Shown: in pieces, positions 36,982 through 50,069 of the stretch
How positions within the stretch are numbered: the first letter of the stretch is position 1
Layout: every line of letters starts with the position of its first letter
DNA from: Batrachochytrium dendrobatidis JAM81
Lineage: Eukaryota > Chytridiomycota > Chytridiomycetes > Rhizophydiales
Direction of reading: 5' to 3'
Length of the DNA: 64,000 bases
Assembly (NCBI RefSeq): GCF_000203795.2
Contig: NW_006281103.1
Coordinates: 553,365 to 617,364, forward strand
The notes under the pieces: generated by a model
Told to the model about the DNA's origin: nothing
Seen by the model: only the letters and a program-made list of their open reading frames with translations
Databases searched by the model: none
Position numbers and translations under genes: made by a program

Positions 36982-39900
36982 ATGTTATCTCATATCCATC
37001 CTTCCGATTCACCTCAAGTAGTAACTGAGCAAGAAACTCTTCCTCGATTGGTCATTTCAAAGATTGTTCAGCGCAACTTCAAATCCTATGCTGGCATTAT
37101 CGAAATCGGCCCTTTCCACAAGGTGTATTCTATGTTGTGCTTACATTGTAAAAGATACTCGACTGGCTATATTTTATTTGGCCGATTCAGCTGAAACCCT
37201 GCTAAACTGTAATCAATCACCTTTTCATCACACATCTAGTCATTCACTTCCATTGTCGGACCAAACGGTTCTGGGAAATCAAATGTCATTGATTCGCTGT
37301 TGTTTGTGTTTGGTTTCAAGGCCAAGAAACTACGACAAGGAAAACTGTCCGATTTGATTCACAATTCTGCCACTTATCCAAATCTTACTTCTTGTGCTGT
37401 CGAAGTCCATTTTCAAGAAATCATCGATTTGGTATGCAGATTTGACGGTCTTGTTTTTACTGAAATTTACTTGGACGAGACCACGTAGATGTGCATTTTA
37501 AATGCAATACCAGTATTGATTCTGTCTTGTTTTTTTCAAACTCAACTATAGCCTGGTCCGGATGCATACGATGTTGTGCCAAATTCCCAAATCGTCGTCT
37601 CTCGTGTTGTTGAAAAGAGTGATCAAGGAGGTAAAAAATCAGAAAAGAGTATTTATTACATCAATGGACGTACAAGTTCATATACCCAAGCAACTCAACT
37701 ACTTAAAGGAAAGGGTATTGATCTGGACCACAAGCGATTTTTAATTCTTCAGGTGTAGATGAATGTTTTTAATAGAACCATATTGTAAGCTAGACACAGG
37801 TCTAATATTGCAGACATGTCTAGGGTGAAGTTGAATCTATCGCGCTGATGAAGCCAAAAGCAATGAACGAACACGAAGACGGTTTGCTTGAGTATCTTGA
37901 AGACATTATCGAAACGTCTCATTACAAGCAAGCTATTGATGACTCTAGCAAGATTCTTGAAGAGTGCTCACAGGAGCGAGAAGAGAAACTGCAAAGACTC
38001 AAAATTATTCAGGGAGAAAAAGAAACTCTTGAAGTAAGACACCATTTATTTAATTATGACTATGATGATATAATATTAAAGCTCTGCACTTTCCAAAATT
38101 AAAACTGTCTACATTTCTTTAATTTAGGATAAGAAACAGGATGCGTTGGAATATATTCAAACCGAAAACATGATTGCGTTTTACAAGAACCAAATCTACC
38201 AACACGCTATTCTTAATGATGAGCAGGATATTTCCAATCTAACTACCCAGCTTGTAAGATGCATCATTAATTTGTCGAGTTTTGTGCGCATCAAGTTTTG
38301 ATTTACATGATTATGTTGTATAGGGTGAAACAAAGGAGCAAGTGGAACAGGAAAAAACCGCTTTTTCAACCCTTACTATAGAGGCCGAGTCTCTTGAAAA
38401 AACCTACAAAAAGCGTCAACAAGGCTGCAAGGTATGCGAATAATTCAAATGCCTGCACATTAGTGCGAAAGGAAGATTGATGGTTGTCTCATTACATTTT
38501 ATTAGGAACTTGAGGAACAAGCCAAGTCTGCCAAGAACGATCTGCAAAAGTTTGACAGAGCCGAGATTGAGTTGAAAGAAAAAGAAAGACATTTGAACCA
38601 AAAACGCAAAAAACTATCCAAATCTCTTGAGCAGGTGTGTTGGATTTTAATGTTTTGCTAATCTCTAGTGTTATTGCCAAAGCTTCAACTTGGCTAGTGC
38701 ATTCATTCTGATTCAACTGTAATTATGATTATGTTAAATAGGATACGTTTAAGCAAACAGAGAATAGTACGTGGGTTGGTAATTTTCAACACGATTTAGA
38801 CAAGGCGCACAAAGAGGCAGAAAGTTTAAATTGTCAACTGCAAGAAGAGTCGGCGAGTTTAGAGTCAATTCGTCAGAGTCTTCAAGGTAAAAGCACTAGC
38901 ATAATACTTGCTCAGTAGTTTAAACACTTTTGGATCACTAATTTGAATTGTATTGCCACACTAGGCAAGACTGATGGGTTTCAAAAACAAATTGAAGCAC
39001 TGCAGCTGCAACTTGTTCCATGGAATGAAAAGATTGATGCTGCCCAAGCAGAGCTGGGGGTTTCTACTTCAGAACTATCAATTGTCAAGGAAAAACTCAA
39101 TGAGCGTCAGCATGCCATTGAATCTGCAACTGCAGCTGTTACCAGCTATGAACAATCCTTGGAAGTTAAAGATCAGGAAATGATACGCATTAAGCAAGAA
39201 TTACATTCTGAGAAAATCGCGCTTGCCAAAACCGAATCTGCATTACAGACAACAAAAGACGACCAAACCAATGCCAATTTAAAAGTGGCTGCAGCCCGAC
39301 AGAAATGCAATGATACGCGTGCAGCTCTTCAGTCTGCCGAATCTCGCAACAGCATTCACAAAAGCCTTATGCGTGAAAGTGAATGTGGTAACATTCCTGG
39401 AATTTGTGGTCGTTTAGGCGATCTTGGTGTAATTGATGACAAGTACGATATTGCCATTACAACTGCATGTGGCGCACTTGATTCTATTATTGTAGAAACT
39501 GTAGAAGCCGGTCAAAAGTGTATTGAACATCTCAAGCGCTACAGTTTGGGCAAGGCAACTTTTATTTGTCTAGACAAGCTTCGCAATTGGGATATGTCTC
39601 CGATTGCTACACCTGAAAATGTGCCTCGTTTGTTTGATTTGGTAAAACCAAAAGAAAAACGATTTGCACCTGCTTTTTACCAGGTACTTTCGGATACTTT
39701 GGTTGCAACCAATTTAGAGCATGCAAATCGTATTGCATATGGCAAAAAACGGTTCCGTACTGTTACTCTTGATGGTCAACTTGTAGAAAAATCTGGCGCC
39801 ATGACTGGTGGAGGTTCACGTCCTCAGCGCGGTGGTATGTCGTCTAAATATGCATTGGTTGATTCAAAAGAAGTTTCACCGACCAAGCTGATTGAGTTTG

Positions 39901-42090
39901 AGAAGATATACAATGACGCCGAAATTGCACTGAGAGAAATCATACTGAAAATTCAGAAATTGGAAGCTCGGCAGCATGAACAAACCAAAACTATTCAAGA
40001 CCTTACCATCCAGCTTTCTAAGCTTGATATTGATGTGCAGTCTATTCAGATTCAACTTCAGGATGCAAAGTCACATTTGGAAACTACCCAGTAAGTTGAT
40101 TACTTTAATCTAGTGATATTCAAAACAATGTAAACTAGTGCTTTTCTAAATACTGCTGATCACTAAAACATAACATAGAAACCTGCACGGCCCCAGCACC
40201 AAAGATATTGAGCGTGCATCTACCTTGGAAACTGCCACTAAACACTTGCAATCCAAGCTTGAAACATATCAGCAGTCTGCTGCTGTATTCGAGCAGAAAA
40301 GACTAGCTCTTCAAGAAGAAATTTTGGATATTGGAGGAATTAAACTTCGCAGCCAAAAAGCAAAAGTAGAGAGTATCAGTGACCAAATTGAAGCAGTGTC
40401 TTGCAAAATCACAAAACTTCAAGCAGAAAAAGGATCGCGAGAGGCTTCCATTAGAAAGCTTGATAAAAGTATTGCCAAAAATGAGATTGAGATTTCAGAG
40501 ATAGATGGAGAAATCAACGAGACAAAGGAAATTTTTCAGAAACAAATGAATGCTGCTCAAGCTGTCAAATTGCGTATTCAAGAGGCTCAAAAGGTAAATA
40601 CATGATTAGTCATATATTTTATGCTTTGACTATATACAATACAAGCATGTGTAAAACTAAAATTGGGTTTGTCATGTACAGCATTTAAATGACTCGGTGA
40701 TTGAACTTGAAGAGATGACACTGGCTCGGGACGAAGTCATTTCTAGATTAAATAGTAGTCGTAGCAACCAGGTTAATTTCTTTTGTATTGCTTTTCAAAA
40801 CTATTGTTGGATTGTTACTGACTCTGCATGCACAACTGTCATTACGTAGGTGGAACTCAAAGCGAAATTGACCGAGCTAGCGCAAACATTGACGGTTAAG
40901 CAGCGAAATTTTAAATCTGTCAAAGAAAGTTTGGAAAAGTTGTCGTTGCAGCTTACAGGGTAACACCATTGTTTGATTTTAACTCTTGCATGCTAGATTG
41001 ATGCGACTATATAGCTAATTATGCTTGATGCAGTTTTGAAAATGAGGAGGATATTGAAGAGTTGCCAAAATATTCTTCAAAAGAGATTGCGAATCTTGAC
41101 GTTGAGCATGCCAAAGCCGAGACGGCGAGGCTTGAAGGTGTGCTACACTTTGTTTAATTTTATATTTATTGAAATAGCTCATGATTTATTGACCATTGAT
41201 ACAGCCAAACTGAAAAAAATGATGCCCAAACTTGGGGTTTTGAACGAATACCGTGTCAAAATGGAGTTGTATATGAGCCGCACAAACGATCTTGATGCAA
41301 TTACTGCCAAGCGTGATGCAATCAAACAAGCATATGACGACCTGCGTAAGCGAAGGCTTGAGGAATTTATGGCTGGCTTTACTATTATCTCACAAAAACT
41401 GAAAGAGATGTACCAGGTAAATATATTATGTTTTGGATATATAGCTTGCACCGAAATTCGAGTCTTATGATTTTTATCCTAGATGATTACCATGGGTGGA
41501 AATGCCGAGCTCGAGCTTGTTGACAGCTTGGATCCGTTTTCAGAAGGTGTAATTTTTAGTGTCATGCCGCCTAAAAAAAGCTGGAAAAATATTGCAAACC
41601 TTTCTGGTGGTGAAAAGGCAAGTTGACTGCCTCTATATTAGTATTTCAATAGCTTGAACGTGAATTACTGTATACACGGTCTGACTTGCAATTTAAAACT
41701 GAATACTGCCATACTAACTTTTTGAATCTGCGTGGTTGGAATATAGACTCTTAGCTCTCTTGCATTGGTGTTTGCACTTCATCATTTTAAACCTACTCCA
41801 TTATATGTCATGGACGAAATTGATGCTGCTTTGGATTTTCGAAACGTTTCCATTGTTGCAAACTATATCAAGCAGCGTACAAAAAATGCCCAGTTTATCA
41901 TTATTAGTTTGCGTAACAATATGTTTGAGCTTGCTGATCGATTAGTTGGTGTTTACAAGGTAATATTAAATATTTTGAATATCCGGCATACTCGTTTAAA
42001 TAACCAAGTGTTGTATTTTAGACAAACGATGGCTCAAAAAGCGTTACAATTGATCCTCGGCGTATTGCAATGGAAACTGCTGCACATTGA
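36982..42090 (+). CDS. SMC4: SMC4, condensin core ATPase
   Basis: About 15 exons from [20 protein letters not shown] to ...[10 protein letters not shown]. The N-terminal ATPase half has FKSYAG and Walker [10 protein letters not shown] (about 37258-37285), followed by [19 protein letters not shown] and YINGRTSSY. Two long coiled coils flank the hinge (about 39390-39830: [20 protein letters not shown] ... [16 protein letters not shown], the SMC4-type hinge exit). The C-terminal half contains the ABC signature NLSGGEK (about 41600), Walker [13 protein letters not shown] and [25 protein letters not shown] and hinge details distinguish SMC4 from SMC1-3. SMC4 pairs with SMC2 in condensin for mitotic chromosome compaction. 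A repeat copy follows directly. Confidence 0.95.
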
Positions 42091-42139
42091 CAATAAATCT
42101 ATTTTCCATTGAGAAAAGACAGTTTGAAAATATTTTTGG

Positions 42140-42464
42140 CAAGAATTGATTAGTTTGCAAGATCTAGTCAATAGCATACAAAACTGACCGAATTTTTCCT
42201 GGTGATTGACATGTACAATCACTGTTTTTTGAACTAGATTACGAGCGTATCTGGGATTATAAAACACAGCATGATTTGATTAACAACATCAGAACTCAAT
42301 ATCTGGTGATTGTATAATGTATGAATATGAAAGAAAGGATTATAAACATTAATGATGAACTTGTTTATTGAATGTTTAACAAGATATTACAACAGATATT
42401 TAGCCATCATCTGAATCATTACAAGATGAATTCAAAAGTACATTTTACGTGAATACGATTGTAA
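42140..42464 (-). mobile_element. MITE-like element, copy H (abuts IDI1 reading frame)
   Basis: The right end TTTTACGTGAATACGATTGTAA (last 20 bases are the terminal repeat) is nearly identical to that of copy J. Internal blocks GAACTAGATTACGAGCG and CAATATCTGGTGATTGTATA match copies F and I. The left terminus is not recognisable, so the start is approximate. It ends 15 bp before the first in-frame ATG of IDI1. Confidence 0.68.
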
Positions 42465-42479
42465 TGTGTGGGTTTGTCA

Positions 42480-43462
42480 ATGTATAATAAATACATTCAA
42501 ACATTAATCTATAATCGACGATTGAATTTTGTTATACAGCATCGAATAGTGCAAACCCCTACTTGTATCATCAAGCCATTTCAATTGCATCGCCTTGCTA
42601 CACTTCCCGCTCGACTCCTCTCTACTAAAATGACGACCGCTTCCAAGGATATTGGTTGGGAATCCTATGATCCTGAACAGGTAAAACTAAAAATGCATTC
42701 ATCTAACTATAATCTACTAATATCAAATATGACATGGATTGCAATCATGAGTAGATCAGACTCATGAGTGAACAGTGCATTGTGGTAGATCGAAATGATG
42801 TTCCTATTCGAGGAGGATCAAAAAAAGAATGCAAGTTGTATGATGGGAAGCAGTGTGATGGTTTGACAACAATACTAACCATATAATATAAAGGCCATTT
42901 GATGGAGAACATTGACAATGGACTGCTGCATAGAGCATTCAGTGTGTTTATTTTTAGTGAGGATGGAAGACTGTTGCTCCAGCAGAGAGCTGATGAGAAG
43001 ATTACCTTTCCAGGATACTTCACCAACACTTGTTGCTCTCATCCACTAATGATACAGGACGAGATGGAAGAGGAGCAGCAGATGGGTGCTCGCAGGGCTG
43101 CTCAGAGAAAACTCATGCATGAGATGGGCATTGAACCCCATCAGGTTCCTCTAGATAAAATCCACTTTCTCACTCGCATTCACTACCTTGCACCCTCGGA
43201 TGGCCTGTGGGGTGAGCATGAGATCGACTACATCTTTATTTTCCAAGGCCCTGTAACCGTCAATGCCAATCCCAATGAAGTCAAATCCTTCCGATATGTC
43301 ACTAAAGATGAGCTGAAAACAATGTTTGAAACGGCTGCCGACACTGGCATTCAGATCACTCCTTGGTTTAAACTTATTGTCGAGACTTTTCTATATAAAT
43401 GGTGGGATAATCTCGACAAGCTGTCTGCCATGAAGGATGCTGCCACCATTCATCGACTGTAG
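42480..43462 (+). CDS. IDI1: Isopentenyl-diphosphate delta-isomerase, type 1
   Basis: Nudix-fold enzyme interconverting IPP and DMAPP in isoprenoid/ergosterol synthesis. Exons run from 42480 to about 42679, then about 42755-42854 and 42894-43462. Conserved parts are RLMSEQCIVVDRNDVPI, CHLMENIDNGLLHRAFSVFI, the catalytic-Cys segment FTNTCCSHPL, a Nudix-like helix (RRAAQRKLMHEMGI) and the catalytic-Glu segment WGEHEIDYIFIF. The first in-frame ATG gives a 48-residue basic N-terminal extension (PFQLHRLATLPARLLSTK) that looks like a mitochondrial presequence; an internal ATG (MTTASKD, 42624) would give a cytosolic form. Intron 2 is only 39 nt and contains a perfect TACTAAC branch point. The first ATG is 15 bp after a repeat copy. 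Confidence 0.94.
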
Positions 43463-43625
43463 ATTTGCTGCTTGCATTGGATTCACCATTTGATTGTACG
43501 CATTCGTGTATTTCAAGTTTTGGTCCGACTTTGCGGATGTTTTAATTTTATTCTACAACAAAATGAATGTCTGTTTTCCTATATAGTCTTAAATAATACG
43601 TGATCGTAGTTGAATAGAACTGCTT

Positions 43626-46600
43626 TCAGTTATCCAGCCTCATTGATTGAATCCTGTTGCTCGACTCTCTATTCGATATATTTGATGAATCTTTCTTGCT
43701 ACGAGAATAAGCACTGGCGTGTGCAGAGTTTCCATTGTTCAAATTATCATGCTGGTGTACATGTTTAGATACTCTACCTCCGCTCTTGACAGTGGTTTTG
43801 GCACCACTCTTGATGGCAGCCTGTAGACTAGATCGACCAAAATGCGGCGATACAGTCAGCCTTTTACTCATCTCCGCATACTTGGTCGTGATTGGCAAAA
43901 ATGCATCTCCAAACCGTCTAAACTTGGCATCATCAACTCCATGCACATTCAAAAGCCCGCTGATCGTATCTGGCATCTTTTCCGCCATTGACTTTAACAC
44001 TGCATCCACAAACACGGTCGAGGGCATCACTCCCAATCTGCCCACCAATTCATTACGCTTTTGAATCAATTCTTGAAAACATTGGTCACGAAGAGTTTGG
44101 ATTTCTTGTGAGATGGCTGATGCTTTTTTAGGCTTACTTTTAGATGGTGTGTTGGCAGTTGGTTCAAAATCCACATCAATCGACTCTTCTTGAAACAAAT
44201 CTGCCATAATGTCCATATCGTCATATATGTTTTCATCATGTTGCTCCATGCTAGTTTTTTTGGATGTAGCAGCGTTTCGTTTAGATACAGCTGCTGTAGA
44301 ATGAGTTGGCTTGGTATTGGATTTTTTTGATATTGAAAGGTCTTGCTTTTGCATATGTGTTTTTTGTGTTTTCATATTGTCGGCTTCGTCTATAAATGCA
44401 AAATTGAGTTTTTGACGTCCGTTAAGCACCAAATTCGCTTGTCGTCCCAACTACAAAGTGAATCAAATAGATTAGCAAAAGGCTAGAAATAAAACAGCTC
44501 AAATACTGAATACACCCTATAGCAATCACCTTGACATAGCCACTTGAAAACCCACTAGCATTAAACTCGCACCGCTCTACCAGCACATCTCTTGATACTA
44601 GGAAATGAAATAGTCGTTCTACCGTGGTGCGAGTATACATTCTGCCCACGCCATAGCCCTCAATCTGATCATGCATCATACTCATAATCTTTGCTTGCTT
44701 TGACCCACGAAAAATATCCACACAGTGGTTAATTGTAATTTTCTGGTTCTGAATCGCTTGAACAATCTTGATGATACTTTTAGTTATTTCTGTGATATCT
44801 TTCACAGTAGCACCGCCCTCTCTTTGGCAATTATCACACGTCTGTCTACATTGGGACTTGTCAAACCGCTCACCAAAATACGCTAATACCTGCTGTCTTC
44901 GACAATCTACCAAATTTTCACAGTAGGAAATTATTTGTCGAAGGTTATTTCGCTGACGTTCCTTTTGTTCATAATTGCCTTCGCCATTCTCAATCAAGAA
45001 ATCAATGGTAGATTTATCCTTGTATGCATAGTACAAGATACACATGGAATCTTTTCCATCCCGGCCAGCACGTCCTGTTTCTTGGTAGTATCCTTCAAGA
45101 CTTTGTGGAATGGAGTAGTGGATAACAAATCGTACATCTCCTTTATCAATCCCCATTCCAAAAGCAATTGTAGCAACAATGATATGGACACTGTTGGTTG
45201 CCCAAGCTGTTTGAATACGGCTTCGATCCTCCTTATCCAACCCAGCATGGTAAAACGCAGCCTTGATTCCCAACTTGCATAATTTCGCCGATGTGGCTTC
45301 GCAAGCCTTTCGTGATGAGCAATAGATAATCCCTGATGCATTTGGATAAAACGTTTTAATAAACGCCGTAATGTCTGCGTCCAACCCTTTATCTTTTTTT
45401 CGAACATCATATCGCAAATTAGATCGATTGAAAGATTGTTGAAATTTCGCACACTGTGGGATATTGAGAACTTTGATGATATCCATCTTAACTTTGTCAT
45501 TGGCTGTGGCCGTGAGAGCAATAATGGGTACAGTTGGATATTGTACTCGCAGCGTCGAAAGCTCTTTATAGTCTGGACGAAAATCGTGTCCCCACTGGCT
45601 CACACAATGCGCTTCATCGACAACAAATCGAGCAAGACGACCACGTCGAAACAAATCGTTTAAAGCCGTCTTGAACTGCCCCGATCGCATCACAAGTTCA
45701 GGTGTAACGTATATCATTTTAGGTGGTAGTGGCTCTTTGCGTAATTCGTCGTATGCCCATCGTTTATCTTCTGCACTCATATCTGAACTGATGGCTATTG
45801 CAAGAATGTTGAGTTGTACTAAACGGGAAACTTGATCTTGAATAAGCGACAACAGGGGTGATATAACTACTGTCAAGCCTGTGGTTTTCCCTGTTGTGCA
45901 GCATGCTGGAAGCTGATAGCAAAGACTCTTTCCACCACCTGTTGGCATTAGAATAAAACAGTCAATGCTATTAAGCGTGGCATTAATGGATTCAAGTTGA
46001 TTTTGGCGGAAATCTGTAAGATGAAATACTTCTTGAAGAACTTTAAATACTTGCTTTGTCCATGGAAAGGTCTGGCGAGTGTCGTAAATTGTGTTTGGGA
46101 TTTTTGATGACAAAGCAACCGTTGAGATTGATGGATCGGGCATTTGAATAGCAGGTTGATGGGCTGATGAATTCATGGTTGAAAAGGCTGACCCTATCCC
46201 ACCACCATTTAAATTTGATAGCGCCGTAGATTGAACATCCACACTCGTCAAATCTATGTGTGCGGGCATATATGGCTGTGATACGGCAGTATAGTCTGCT
46301 GCTGACATGCTCACCACCGAGGTATTAGACATGAGTATATTTTTGACCAGATTGGATTCCATTCGACCATAATTACCAACGACGCCCATTGATTGACTGG
46401 CGTTATTGATACCGTGCCTTTTACTATAGTCTTTCTCGGCCTGCACTCGACTGATTTCGTATATGCCATCATCAGTGAAATCAGAGTACATTTCGTGATC
46501 AAATGCGTCTGCTATAGCAGAACTTACAGACGAACTCGATAGACGTTGAATTGCTTCAATATTAGAATTTGATTGAGCTTGTAAAGGGATATATAATGAA

Positions 46601-48527
46601 GTCGACTGATTTGCTGTAGTAGATGCATGTTCTGTAAATCCAGGCAATGATTGATTCTGTAGTATACTTGTAACAGGATTGATATCAGACTCGGGTATTC
46701 CTAACGCGGCATTTAACGCATCTAGTTTTGTTTTAATTTCAGCTCTGTCCAGTGATGAAAACCAAATAAATATTAATTATTTTAACAATAATGGTAGCCT
46801 ATTCAACATCAAAATAATATATTACCTTGTTATAATCAACTTTTCTATGTCAGTGATATTATTCGATCCAGCGTCAGGCAAGATTGCATTGGCATGTTGC
46901 ATTATCAACATGTCACATAGTTGGATTGATACTTGACTGTAATTTGCATACGTGGCAGCTTTAAGAGTGTGTAGATCACTCACTGGTAACTAATTAACCA
47001 TCAAGATAAATTAAATGTATTTTAAGTCAATGAATATTGAGATACCAGACAGTTGAAATTAGGTTTCATTCTATCGTCAACTCACCATCATGTATGGATT
47101 TCTGGAATTAATAGGTACTGAGGTTGTTGAGTGAGAAGCTGTGGCCGATCCAGAAGACGGAAGCATGCATTGGGTTATATTTTTAGTGACACTATCAGCA
47201 GGTTGCGCGTGTGGAGGTCTTGCAGATTCTAATATGCTTTGACAAGCCAATTCATCCTTGAGATTCACAGTGAATACAACATCATTAAAACATGAACAAA
47301 GACAGCACAATACCGTGCATATTCATCGATAAAGCAATCAACATACCAGATCATTTACATCAAATTCGTCTTCAAATAGATCATAATCAAAGTTGTCCAA
47401 GATCATTTCATTCGTAACTTTCATTCTTGGTTTGTCGTTTAGCTCCGTATTTGCTTTACCTATTTTATCTGTTTTATCGCCAAGTGTACCCACTACTACA
47501 GATGCGTTAGCCGAGGACTTGGATGCGTTTTGAGCAATGTTTATTGGCGGTTTAGTATTTCCTTTGTTGATGGTTGAAGCAAAAGTCTCAATAGTATCAA
47601 TGCAAGTGGGAGGATCAGAAGTAGTCTGTAGTTGAATGGGTGGGTATTGAATCACGGACGAATCCGAGTTGCTCAATGACCGTGATCGTTTGAATGGTTC
47701 GATTTTTGTCAATGGATAGGCAGTTTTATCTAAACAATATCCAAACAGAATGTATCAGTCAGACCACATTACCGTGCCAGTACAACAATACACATTAATA
47801 ACAAGTAAACATCAGTTTGTATTAAATGTACCTTTTGTTAGATTGACTAGATGGGATGTAGTGTCTGCACTGACAGTAAGATCTAAAGTTTCATTAAGAA
47901 TCCGTTTTAATGGCAACTTTCCTGGAGATTCGATTTCCAATTGATTTCCAATGGCATGTACAACAGTAGTCGATGATAAAGACGGAAGTAGTGGAACACA
48001 GTCTAATGGCTGAGCAGTCGATACACTATTGGAGTCTTGAATATCAGGTTTGGATCTAGGGTCGAGTTTCGTATGAGAAGCCATGTAATCATTCGTGATG
48101 TCCATACAATCATCAATCATTGAACTCGTAGTTGTTGATGATATCGGCTGAGCAATAGCACAAGTGTTCTATTTATCAAGGTTTATGAATATATAAATTC
48201 ATTACGATGTGATATAGACATTAATGTTAATAAGTTTGGATAAAAACCATGCAACGTTAGAATCGGACAACTATAAAGTGCAAGGCAACATACAGCACGC
48301 TGAGTTGGTTTGAAAGTAGATATGTTAAAATCATTGCTTTTTAAAGGAATACGATTGTATGAAGAAGGAATACAAGCAGGTTTGAATCTAGGCTTAAAAC
48401 ATGTAGATTGCTGGGCAGTATCGGTAGATGCAGTGACGGACAGCAGCTGTTTTGGCTGTAATTCCAAATTATTGGCAACTGGCTGATGCATGAATTCGCC
48501 AATCAAAACAACCCAAAAATTTGGCAT
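43626..48527 (-). CDS. RecQ-family DNA helicase (BLM/Sgs1 type)
   Basis: 3'-5' helicase acting in recombination and replication-fork repair. Minus strand with about eight exons; the ATG is at 48527. A long, poorly conserved, Ser/Thr-rich and acidic N-terminal part (48527 to about 46100; e.g. NFDYDLFEDEFDVNDL) resembles the partner-binding N-terminus of BLM/Sgs1. The core contains MPTGGGKSLCYQLPA (about 45930), VVDEAHCVSQWGHDFRPDY (about 45600), GIIYCSSRKACE and YYQETGRAGRDG. The RecQ zinc site (CENLVDCRR, CRQTCDNC), the RQC winged helix and an HRDC domain (RNELVGRLGVMPSTVFVDAV, about 44060-43900) follow. A basic tail ends at 43626. Full RecQ-RQC-HRDC order supports a BLM/Sgs1 orthologue. Confidence 0.93.
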
Positions 48528-48641
48528 TTTGTAACTGTTTAAACCACGTGATTTATCCTGTCAGACTCTGCTCAACAGTGAGCATTTGGTCAATCCAAAA
48601 CACTGCTGTTGATAGTAGATTCGAGTGTGGTTGGTGTCATC
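48528..48641. promoter_or_regulatory. Putative bidirectional promoter (RecQ / small His-rich gene)
   Basis: Only 114 bp separate the divergent ATGs of the RecQ helicase and the small gene at 48642. No specific motif is claimed. Confidence 0.45.
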
Positions 48642-49123
48642 ATGAGGTTTCAACAGGCAATGCAATTGGAAAAACATCGGGCTGTTTTGGACGACCGGAG
48701 AGAAGAACAGGACAAGCTGTTTGTGCCTACTAGAGAAGACATTCATCAAATCTACTCGCTCAACAAGGTATTGATTACTCTGAATGCAAGCACGAATAAT
48801 AACTGACTGGCTATTATATATTTAATCAGGCATGGCATGATCCACAGACTCTGTCACTACTACGCATTCTCAGTCTAGTCAAGGATAAAGTTCATCAGAG
48901 AGTAGCCGTTACTACTGTAGCTGGATCTACTAATAGTCTTACAGTCCCAGCCACTGACAATGCAACTCCTGCTTCAGCAAGTCATCATTATCATCATCGA
49001 CCCGCAGCTACATTCTCAATTCATTCGTCTCCTCATAGTGTTGCCAGTCAAAATGGAATGCCACATTCGCTCACAGCTAACGACAATAGAGATGAGAGCG
49101 GGAGGAAACCCCAAAGGAAATAA
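48642..49123 (+). CDS. Unrecognised small protein, 139 residues
   Basis: Two exons, 48642-48767 and 48830-49123, joining in phase 0 (SLNK|AWHDPQ). The first exon (MRFQQAMQLEKHRAVLDDRR) is highly charged and helical. The second begins AWHDPQTLSLLRILSLVKDK, then becomes Ser/Thr/His-rich and disordered (ASHHYHHRPAATFSIHSS) and ends with a basic tail GRKPQRK. The second exon has no ATG of its own and is easily missed. No family recognised; the N-terminal half looks like a short coiled-coil adaptor. Sharing a promoter region with RecQ does not by itself imply a related role. Confidence 0.62.
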
Positions 49124-49566
49124 ATTGTCAGCAACCATCAATGTGTGTTTGAACAAGTACTTGCATAAAATTGATTCAACCGCACTTTGTGTGTGGTTGA
49201 GTTGGGCTGCTGTTCTTTGCAAATATCGGTATATTGTTGATATGAATGCTAGATCGTCCATCGATCGTGTTTCTTGTACCACGATAACAATCTGACCTAT
49301 TGACACGGACAGTTTCCTAAACGATCTACTGTTTCTCTCGATTAAATATAGGATAATGTCATCCTTGATCTTGTTCTGATGCAAGAGTATTGGTGTTTCC
49401 CTATATTAGTCTGTATATTAACCTAAAACGATCGTGCAGTTTCAGAGAATTCATGTTTTTAAATGCTGCAACAATCTGATGCCATCAAAATGTTCTCAAT
49501 ATGAGAAACTGGGCCATAAAATATAAATAAATATTATCGTCCCGTTTTCATTCCTTTTGTTTTTGG
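49124..49566. other. Intergenic region, nothing recognised
   Basis: AT-rich 3' region of the preceding small gene. Short open frames on both strands have no recognisable content. The next repeat copy begins at its right edge. Confidence 0.45.
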
Positions 49567-49927
49567 CTGCAGATGTATTCACGTAAATATAATACCACCT
49601 CGCAGTCGTTGCTTTAGAATAAACAATCAACTATTCACTCCAGTTTCCTATTACGCATTACTTGTTCAATAAGCAAATCGTTTGTCATACGATGCAAACC
49701 ATAATGTGTACTGAGATTGTCTTGATATAACCATACATTGTGAAACCATCAGATTCACAACAATTCATATATTGAGTTTTTAAATTCGTATCAACTCATC
49801 TTTGCTGTATTCTAATCTCGAACACGTTTGCAAACTAATTCAAGACAATACAGTTCAGTAAATACGGCGAGAATCTGCTGTTTATGCAATCTATTTAACG
49901 ATCCATTTTACGTGAATGCCTTTGTAA
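49567..49927 (+). mobile_element. MITE-like element, copy E
   Basis: 361 bp with both termini visible: CTGCAGATGTATTCACGTAA at the left and TTTTACGTGAATGCCTTTGTAA at the right (last 20 bases are the terminal repeat). Internal blocks ATAACCATACATTGT and TGTATTCTAATCTCGAACACG match copies B and C. It lies upstream of EFL1, ending 142 bp before its ATG. Confidence 0.78.
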
Positions 49928-50069
49928 GCACTCATAATAATCAGACATCTTATAAGCTGAAATACCAACAAAACGTTCTAAAGTGCTTTTCACCTCGCAA
50001 ATACTCTCGAGCGGATTCATTAAAAATCATCATCAGTTGTGCCCTCAATTTTGAATCGATAAACAGGAG

